A DNA stretch of 12,310 nt, from positions 1 to 12,310 of the forward strand of contig VGDA01000058.1 in the NCBI GenBank assembly GCA_016869915.1, given 5' to 3'. The translations under genes and the position numbers were made by a program. Under the pieces are notes generated by a model. It made no database searches and was not told where the DNA came from. It saw only the letters and a program-made list of their open reading frames with translations. How positions within the stretch are numbered: position 1 is the first letter of the stretch; each line of letters starts with the position of its first letter. This document shows, piece after piece, positions 6,624 through 12,310 of the stretch. This DNA is from Alphaproteobacteria bacterium. Lineage in GTDB: Bacteria > Pseudomonadota > Alphaproteobacteria > CACIAM-22H2.

Positions 6624-9561
6624 CGAGGCGGCTCCCCTTCGGGTCGTGGAAGACGGGATCGACGACCTCGACCGCGATCGCGCCGCCGGGCATCGGCACG
6701 TGCAGCACCTCGCCCTTGCGCGCGCGTCCCCCGGCGACGAGGGCGAGCGCGATCGGCCGGCCCGCGGCCTCGCTGCGATAGGACGAGGTCACGTGGCCGA
6801 GCGCCGCGGTGCCGGGCGGCGGGTCGGGCATCGCCACGACCTGCGCGCCCTCCTCGAGCAGCGTGCGCCCGTCGCGCGTGAGCAGCCCGACGAGTTGCCT
6901 GCGATCAGGCGCGACGATGTCCGGGCGCGACAGCGAGCGCCTGCCGACGAAGTCGCGCTTGGCCTTGCCGATCGCCCAGCCGAGGCCGAGGTCGTCCGGC
7001 ACCACGGTGCCGTCGGTCTCCTGGCCGACGATGATGTAGCCCTTCTCGGCGCGCAGCACGTGCATGGCCTCGGTGCCGTAGGCGACGGCGTCGTGGCGGC
7101 GCGCCTGCTCCCAGATCGCCTCCCATGTCGCGCGGCCCTCGCTGGCCGGCACGTTGACCTCGAAGCCGAGCTCGCCCGTGAAGCTGACGCGGAAGAGCCG
7201 CGCGCGCGCGCCGGCGACGCGGCCCTCGCGCACGGCCATGTGCGGGAAGGCCTCGCGCGAGACGTCGATGCCCTCGACCAGCGGCGCCAGGATGGCGCGC
7301 GCGCGCGGCCCCTGCACCGCGATCGTCGCCCATTGCTCGGTCGTCGAGGTGAGCCAGGCCTCGAGCCCGGGCCACTCGGTCTGGAGGTAGTCCTCCATCA
7401 TGGCGAGCACGCGCGCCGCGCCGCCCGTCGTGGTGGTGACGTGGAAGGCGTCCGCCGCCATGCGGCCGATGACGCCGTCGTCGATCACGAAGCCGGCCTC
7501 GTTGAGGAGGATGCCGTAGCGGCAGCGCCCTGGCTCCAGCCTGCGGAACGCGTTGACGTAGATGCGCTCCAGGAACTCCGCGGCGTCGCGCCCGACCACC
7601 TCGATCTTGCCCAGCGTCGAGGCGTCGAAGATGCCGGCGCTGGCGCGCACCGCGCGGCACTCGCGCGCGACGGCCGCGTGCATGTCCTCGCCGGGGCGCG
7701 GGAAATGGTGCGCGCGCTTCCACTGGCCGACATCCTCGAACACCGCGCCCGCGGCCTCGGCCCAGCCATGGATCGGCGTCGTGCGCACGGGGTCGAAGAG
7801 CTGGCCGCGCGACATGCCCGCCAGGGTCCCGAAGGTCACCGGCGTGTAGGGCTGGCGGAAGGTCGTGAGCCCGACCTCCGGCACCTTGCGCCCGCTCGCC
7901 GCGGCGACGATGGCCAGCGCGTTGATGTTCGACGTCTTGCCCTGGTCCGTCGCCATGCCGTTGGTGGTGTAGCGCTTGACGTGCTCGATCGAGCGGAAGC
8001 CCTCGCGCAGCGCGAGGCCGAGGTCCTTCGCGGTGACGTCGTTCTGGAAGTCGACGAAGGCGCGCGCGCGCCCCGGCGAGCGGTCATGCGGCACCGCGCC
8101 GGCGAAGCCGCCGCCGCGCGCGGGATCGCCCTCGACGCGATGGCGCGGGCCGAGCGCCGCCTGCAGCCCGAAGGCGCCCGCGCAGGCGCCGACGGAGCGG
8201 CAGGCCTGCGGCGTGCCGTCCGGCACGAAGGCCTGGATCTCCTCGCGCCAGGCGAGCCTGCCGCGCGACTGCGAATGCAGGTGGACGCTCGGCGTCCAGC
8301 CGCCGGACATCAGCAGCGTGTCGCAGCTGACCGGCTCGACGCCGCGCACCGATCCGTCGGCGTCGACGGAGCCGACATGCGCCTCGTGGACGCGCAGCCT
8401 GCCGCGCGTGCCGGTGACCGTGGCGCCGGTGCGCACGGCGATCCCCGCCTCGCGCACGCGCCGCGGCAGCTCGCCATCGGCCGTCGCGCGCAGGTCGACG
8501 ACCATCGCGATCTCCATGCCCGCGGCGGCCAGCTCGAGCGCCGCGCCATGCGCGTCGTCATGCGCGGCGAAGACCAGCGCCCGGCACCCGGGCTTCACGC
8601 CGTAGCGCGCGAGATAGGTGCGCGCGGCGTCGGCGAGCATGATCCCCGGCCGGTCGTTCTCCGGGAAGACGAGCGGCCGCTCGATCGCGCCCGTCGCCAG
8701 GACGACCTCGCGCGCGCGGACCTGCCAGAGGCGCTCGCGCGGAAGGTTCGGGTCCGGCGCGGCGAGGTGGTCGGTGACGCGCTCCGCCAGCGCGACGAAG
8801 TTCTGCGCGAAGTACCCGAAGGCGGTGGTGCGCGGCAGGATCGTCACGCGCGGGTTGGCGGCGAGTTCGCCGAGCGCCCAGGCAAGCCAGTCCGCCGCCC
8901 GGCGACCGTCGATCGTCGCGCGCGTCTCGGCGAGCAGGCTGCCGCCCGGCTCGGCCTGCTCGTCGCAGAGGATGACGCGCCCGCCGCGCGCGGCGGCATC
9001 GAGCGCCGCGGCGATGCCGGCCGGCCCGGCGCCGACGACCAGCGTCTCGCAATGCGCGTGGCGCTGCGCGTAGCGGTCGGGATCGCTGCCCGAGGGCGCG
9101 CGGCCGAGGCCCGCGGCGGCGCGGATGCGCGGTTCGTAGAGCTTGGCCCACCACGAGGCCGGCCACATGAAGGTCTTGTAGTAGAAGCCCGCGGGGATCA
9201 GCGGCGCGGCGAGGTCGGCGAGCGCGGCGACGTCGAGGCGCAGCGAGGGGAAGCGGTTCTGGCTTTCGGCCGACAGGCCCTCGTGGAGCTCGACCTGCGT
9301 CGCGCGCAGGTTCGGCGCGTAGCGTCCCGGCCCGCGATCGACGCCGACCAGCGCGTTGGGCTCCTCGGCGCCCGCGGCGAGGATGCCGCGCGGGCGGTGG
9401 TACTTGAACGAGCGCCCGACGAGATGCACGCCGTTGGCGAGCAGCGCCGAGGCGAGCGTGTCCCCGGCGCGGCCGGTCATGCGCCGGCCGTCGAAGCGGA
9501 AGGAAAGCGGGCGCGCCCGGTCGATGCGGCCGCCCGAGGCGGTGCGGAAGGCCTCGCTCAT
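6616..9561 (-). CDS. soxA: Sarcosine oxidase alpha subunit
   Basis: A 981-residue subunit, the usual size. The start at 9561 has GGAG five bases upstream and forms an ATGA overlap with soxD; the frame stays open further upstream only inside soxD. Residues 15-100 form the N-terminal domain with GRSFKYHRPRGI; as expected for SoxA this ferredoxin-like fold has no cysteine (the first is Cys171) and so no iron-sulfur cluster. A dinucleotide-binding domain follows, with VVGAGPAGIAAALDAA at about 176-191 and ATGAIERPLVFPENDRPG near 289. The C-terminal 380 residues are a GcvT/aminomethyltransferase-like folate-binding region (EDVGQWKRA, GIFDASTLGKIEVVG, TTTTGGAARVL, HVLRAEKGYIIVGQ). The family binds NAD here and passes the methylene group to tetrahydrofolate. 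The linker at about 488-500, before AFVDFQNDVTAKD, seems shorter than usual. Confidence 0.95.
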   Translation of the reverse strand: MSEAFRTASGGRIDRARPLSFRFDGRRMTGRAGDTLASALLANGVHLVGRSFKYHRPRGILAAGAEEPNALVGVDRGPGRYAPNLRATQVELHEGLSAESQNRFPSLRLDVAALADLAAPLIPAGFYYKTFMWPASWWAKLYEPRIRAAAGLGRAPSGSDPDRYAQRHAHCETLVVGAGPAGIAAALDAAARGGRVILCDEQAEPGGSLLAETRATIDGRRAADWLAWALGELAANPRVTILPRTTAFGYFAQNFVALAERVTDHLAAPDPNLPRERLWQVRAREVVLATGAIERPLVFPENDRPGIMLADAARTYLARYGVKPGCRALVFAAHDDAHGAALELAAAGMEIAMVVDLRATADGELPRRVREAGIAVRTGATVTGTRGRLRVHEAHVGSVDADGSVRGVEPVSCDTLLMSGGWTPSVHLHSQSRGRLAWREEIQAFVPDGTPQACRSVGACAGAFGLQAALGPRHRVEGDPARGGGFAGAVPHDRSPGRARAFVDFQNDVTAKDLGLALREGFRSIEHVKRYTTNGMATDQGKTSNINALAIVAAASGRKVPEVGLTTFRQPYTPVTFGTLAGMSRGQLFDPVRTTPIHGWAEAAGAVFEDVGQWKRAHHFPRPGEDMHAAVARECRAVRASAGIFDASTLGKIEVVGRDAAEFLERIYVNAFRRLEPGRCRYGILLNEAGFVIDDGVIGRMAADAFHVTTTTGGAARVLAMMEDYLQTEWPGLEAWLTSTTEQWATIAVQGPRARAILAPLVEGIDVSREAFPHMAVREGRVAGARARLFRVSFTGELGFEVNVPASEGRATWEAIWEQARRHDAVAYGTEAMHVLRAEKGYIIVGQETDGTVVPDDLGLGWAIGKAKRDFVGRRSLSRPDIVAPDRRQLVGLLTRDGRTLLEEGAQVVAMPDPPPGTAALGHVTSSYRSEAAGRPIALALVAGGRARKGEVLHVPMPGGAIAVEVVDPVFHDPKGSRLDG

Positions 9562-9860
9562 GGCCGCTCCGTGCCGGGGATCGCGGCGAGGTCGGGACGC
9601 TTCTCGCCGCTGCGATAGGTCAGCACGATGCGGTCGCTGACGGTGTGGCGCACGGCGTTGAAGAAGCGCCCGCAGCCATGCTCGTGGCGCCAGCGCTCGA
9701 AATGCCAGCCCTTCGGGTTGGCGCGCATGTAGAGGAACTCCGCCCAGGCCGCGTCGTCGAGCGACGAGGGATCCTCGGGACGCGCGACATGCGCCTCGCC
9801 GCCATGGCGGAACTCGACCTCCGGCCTCTCGCCGCAATGCGGGCACCTGATCAGCAGCAT
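9558..9860 (-). CDS. soxD: Sarcosine oxidase delta subunit
   Basis: A 100-residue zinc-binding subunit. It begins MLLIRCPHCGERPEVEFRHG and carries Cys6, Cys9, His59 and Cys63, the same numbering as the zinc ligands known in heterotetrameric sarcosine oxidases. The block YMRANPKGWHFERWRHEHGC is strongly diagnostic of SoxD. The small subunit packs on the alpha/beta body and is structural. Its ribosome-binding site (GAGGA, 9865-9869) overlaps the stop codon of soxB, only 7 bases separate the two genes, and its own stop overlaps the soxA start, so translation of soxB, soxD and soxA is probably coupled to keep subunit amounts equal. Confidence 0.95.
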   Translation of the reverse strand: MLLIRCPHCGERPEVEFRHGGEAHVARPEDPSSLDDAAWAEFLYMRANPKGWHFERWRHEHGCGRFFNAVRHTVSDRIVLTYRSGEKRPDLAAIPGTERP

Positions 9861-9867
9861 CGCGTCC

Positions 9868-11118
9868 TCAATGCGCGACCGCCGCGGCGGCGGCCTCGTC
9901 GATCAGCCGGCCGGTGCGGAACCGGTCGAGGGAGAAGGGGGCGGCGATCGGGTGCGGCTCGCCGCGCGCGATCGTGGCGGCGAAGACATGGCCCGATCCC
10001 GGCGTCGCCTTGAAGCCGCCGGTGCCCCAGCCGCAATTGACGAAGAGGCCCGGCACCGGCGTCGTGCCGATGATCGGCGAGCGGTCCGGCGTCACGTCGA
10101 CGATGCCGCCCCAGTTGCGCAGCATCCGCACGCGGCGGAAGTCCGGGAAGAGCTCGCAGATCGCGTCGAGCGTGTGCGTGGTGACGTGCAGCGCGCCCGC
10201 CTGGCTGTACGAGGTGTAGACGTCGGTGCCCGCGCCGATGACGAGCTCGCCCTTGTCGGATTGCGAGATGTAGGCGTGGATCGTGTTCGACATCACCACG
10301 CAGGGCATGGCGGGCTTGATCGGCTCCGAGACCAGCGCCTGCAGCGGGTAGCTCTCCAGCGGCATGCGCACGCCGGCCATCGCCATCACGACGCTGGTAT
10401 GGCCGGCGGCGACGACGCCCAGCCGGCGGGTGGCGATGAAGCCGCGCGTGGTCTCCACGCCCGAGACCGCGCCCGCGGCGTCGCGCCTGATGCCCGTCAC
10501 CTCGCAGTTCTGGATGATGTCGACGCCCAGCCGGTCGGCCGCGCGCGCATAGCCCCAGGCCACCGCGTCGTGGCGCGCCGTGCCGCCGCGCCGCTGCAGC
10601 GCCGCGCCGAGGATCGGGTAGCGCATGCCCGGCGCGATGTTGAGCGGCGGGCAGAATTCCTTCGCCTGCGCGGGCGTCAGCCATTCGTTGTCGATGCCCG
10701 CCAGGCGGTTGGCGTGGACATGGCGCCTGAACACCTGCACGTCGTGGATCGTGTGCGCGAGCATCATCACGCCGCGCGGCGAGTACATGACGTTGTAGTT
10801 GAGCTCGCGCGAGAGCGTCTCCCAGAGCTTCACGGAGTGCTCGTAGATCGCCTCGCTCTCCTCCCACAGGTAGTTCGAGCGGATGATCGTGGTGTTGCGG
10901 CCGGTGTTGCCGCCACCGAGCCAGCCCTTCTCGAGCACCGCGACGTTGCGCATGCCGTGCTCGGCCGCGAGGTAGTAGGCGGTGGCCAGGCCATGCCCGC
11001 CCGCGCCCAGCACGATCGCGTCATAGGCCGGCTTCGGCTCCGGCATGCGCCACTGCGCGGGCCAGCCACCATGGCCGGCCAGCGCCTGCCGCGCGAGCGC
11101 GAGGAAGGAGAACTTCAT
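9868..11118 (-). CDS. soxB: Sarcosine oxidase beta subunit
   Basis: A 416-residue flavoprotein that carries the active site. The N-terminal Rossmann motif is GAGGHG (residues 38-43), followed by [20 protein letters not shown]. His183 in [13 protein letters not shown] corresponds to His173 of the Stenotrophomonas enzyme, the residue to which FMN is covalently attached; noncovalent FAD is the second flavin. The C-terminus has [15 protein letters not shown] and [18 protein letters not shown]. The enzyme oxidises the N-methyl group of sarcosine at FAD and passes electrons through FMN to oxygen, making hydrogen peroxide. I chose ATG 11116-11118 because homologues I remember begin MKFSF or MRYSI-like; the frame continues to a TTG at 11154, and neither start has a good Shine-Dalgarno sequence. 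Related operons for N-methylglutamate or 4-methylaminobutyrate share this gene order, so substrate is probable rather than proven. Confidence 0.95.
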   Translation of the reverse strand: MKFSFLALARQALAGHGGWPAQWRMPEPKPAYDAIVLGAGGHGLATAYYLAAEHGMRNVAVLEKGWLGGGNTGRNTTIIRSNYLWEESEAIYEHSVKLWETLSRELNYNVMYSPRGVMMLAHTIHDVQVFRRHVHANRLAGIDNEWLTPAQAKEFCPPLNIAPGMRYPILGAALQRRGGTARHDAVAWGYARAADRLGVDIIQNCEVTGIRRDAAGAVSGVETTRGFIATRRLGVVAAGHTSVVMAMAGVRMPLESYPLQALVSEPIKPAMPCVVMSNTIHAYISQSDKGELVIGAGTDVYTSYSQAGALHVTTHTLDAICELFPDFRRVRMLRNWGGIVDVTPDRSPIIGTTPVPGLFVNCGWGTGGFKATPGSGHVFAATIARGEPHPIAAPFSLDRFRTGRLIDEAAAAAVAH

Positions 11119-11142
11119 GCCGCGCAGATTGGCCGCAGCCGC

Positions 11143-11182
11143 GCCCGCCGGCAACGCGAAATCGGGCCGCGCCGCGGCGGGC
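11143..11182 (-). other. Inverted repeat between the epimerase gene and soxB
   Basis: GCCCGCCG (11143-11150) and CGGCGGGC (11175-11182) are perfect 8-bp inverted repeats separated by 24 bases, directly after the stop codon of the epimerase-family gene. The loop is long and no T-run follows on the minus strand, so it is a weak terminator or processing candidate. The 64-base gap in which it lies is the only space where a separate sox promoter could sit without entering coding sequence. Confidence 0.25.
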
Positions 11183-12076
11183 TCAGGCGTCCTCGCGGGG
11201 CACGAAGGACACGCGCGCCGCGGCCTCCTCGCCCGGCGCCAGCACGACCATGCCGGTGTCGCCGCGGCCGGCCGCGGCGAGGTTGAAGGCGTCGGTCGCG
11301 TTGCTCACTGGCTCGGCGCAGAAATAGGGCTCGCCCGGGGGCGTGTAGACGACCAGGAAGCCGAGCGGACCCGCGGCGCGCATCGACAGGCCAGCCTTGC
11401 GCTCCGGCCAGTCGATCTCCGCGCGCCCGTCCCAGCCCGCAAAGCAGTTGTCGAGCGCGACCTGGTCGACCGCGAGGCCGGCACGCGGGTCGCGCGGCGG
11501 CGCGGCCGGGACGAGCTCGGTCGGCAGCACCTCCGCGTCGGTCTCCCAGATCGCGTCGATGCCGGCGCGCAGCGTCGTGCGCGGCGTGCGCGGGAAATAG
11601 GGATGGATGCCCATCCCCGCGGGCATGCGGATCGCGCCCGTGTTGCGGATCGCGATGCGCATCTCGAGGCGGCCGGGATGGAGCAGGAATTCCTGCGTCG
11701 CGCGATAGGCGAAGGGCCAGTCTGCGCTCGCCCGCCGCTCGAGCGCGAGCGTCGCGCGATCCGCGCAGGAGCCCTCGACGCGCCAGGCCGAGAGCCAGCC
11801 ATGGCCATGCTCGGCGTTGTCGTAGCGATGGACCATGCGCACGTCGCGCCCTTCGAAGGCGAAGGCGCCGCGGCGGATGCGGTTGGAGAAGGGGAAGAGG
11901 GGAAAGCACGCGGCCTCGAGCACGTCGCCCGCGGCGCGCGCCGCCTCGGGCATCGGGCGCAGCCAGTCGACGCGCCCGCCCGGGCCCTCCGCGAAGAAGG
12001 CCGCGACGCTGCCGCCGATCGCGGGCACGAGCTCGAGGCGCTGGCGCCCGGACTGGAGATGGATCGTCGTCGTCAT
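11183..12076 (-). CDS. Aldose 1-epimerase family protein (GalM/YphB-like)
   Basis: A 297-residue beta-sandwich sugar mutarotase-family protein. Such enzymes interconvert the alpha and beta anomers of free aldoses in the cytoplasm. The start at 12076 ([10 protein letters not shown]) is preceded by GAGGAG about ten bases away; the frame is open 34 codons further, but that extension would cross the divergent promoter region and is Arg-rich. Family motifs: [13 protein letters not shown] near residue 16, [15 protein letters not shown] at 63-77, [10 protein letters not shown] with His90 and His92, MGIHPYF with the likely catalytic His158, and [17 protein letters not shown] with the likely catalytic base Glu255. 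All key residues seem present, so it should be active. It lies 64 bases upstream of soxB on the same strand and could be co-transcribed with the sox genes, but its function fits better with the divergent SDR gene. Which sugar it acts on is not visible. Confidence 0.88.
   Translation of the reverse strand: MTTTIHLQSGRQRLELVPAIGGSVAAFFAEGPGGRVDWLRPMPEAARAAGDVLEAACFPLFPFSNRIRRGAFAFEGRDVRMVHRYDNAEHGHGWLSAWRVEGSCADRATLALERRASADWPFAYRATQEFLLHPGRLEMRIAIRNTGAIRMPAGMGIHPYFPRTPRTTLRAGIDAIWETDAEVLPTELVPAAPPRDPRAGLAVDQVALDNCFAGWDGRAEIDWPERKAGLSMRAAGPLGFLVVYTPPGEPYFCAEPVSNATDAFNLAAAGRGDTGMVVLAPGEEAAARVSFVPREDA

Positions 12077-12310
<234 letters not shown>

Noticed and set aside
6193..9618. Very long open frame on the plus strand opposite soxA and soxG (over 1100 codons)
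   Set aside because: It lies wholly antisense to well-recognised sarcosine oxidase subunits, and its translation is a low-complexity Arg/Ala/Asp/His-rich chain. Such frames are expected where third codon positions are almost all G or C.
9562..9846. N-terminal extension of soxA across soxD
   Set aside because: SoxD is a real protein with its zinc ligands in the expected positions, and SoxA homologues begin near the ATG at 9561.
9871..11286. Long plus-strand open frame opposite soxB
   Set aside because: It mirrors soxB and has the same Arg/His/Asp-rich antisense composition with no family motif; a by-product of GC-rich codon use.

Overview
The window is very GC-rich, with strong G/C preference at third codon positions on both strands. 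It looks like a chromosomal segment of an alphaproteobacterium, probably of the Rhodospirillales or Hyphomicrobiales type. This lineage call rests on base composition, on remembered similarity of the encoded proteins to alphaproteobacterial homologues, and on tight operons; it is an inference, not a database result. I found no tRNA, rRNA, CRISPR array, insertion sequence or phage gene. Almost all of the sequence is coding, and no gap between genes exceeds about 80 bases.

Layout, left to right. (1) Bases 1-1407 (+) hold the 3' part of a TPR-repeat protein with a GT9-like glycosyltransferase C-terminal domain; its start lies outside the window. (2) Bases 1473-6058 (+) hold a complete branched-chain-amino-acid-type (HAAT/Liv) ABC importer: Tat-type periplasmic binding protein, permeases LivH and LivM, ATPases LivG and LivF. 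A 14-bp GC-rich hairpin lies between the binding protein and livH; the genes from livH to livF overlap by a few bases. (3) Bases 6072-11118 (-) hold a complete heterotetrameric sarcosine oxidase operon, transcribed soxB-soxD-soxA-soxG and meeting the importer tail to tail with only 13 bases between the stop codons. (4) Bases 11183-12076 (-) hold an aldose 1-epimerase-family gene just upstream of soxB on the same strand. (5) From 12156 (+) starts an SDR-family dehydrogenase cut by the right edge, divergent from the epimerase gene.

How the genes may work together. The sox operon should oxidatively demethylate sarcosine (or a related N-methyl amino acid) to glycine, with formation of methylenetetrahydrofolate and hydrogen peroxide. 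The Liv-type importer could supply an amino-acid-like substrate, but the convergent arrangement gives only weak support for linking the two. The epimerase and SDR resemble the pair that interconverts and oxidises a free sugar, so two metabolic themes meet here.

Every gene belongs to a family I recognise, and I see no convincing undescribed system. The points worth a second look are regulatory hairpins, start-site details, a shortened linker in SoxA, and what the importer and the sugar enzymes are doing beside sarcosine oxidase.
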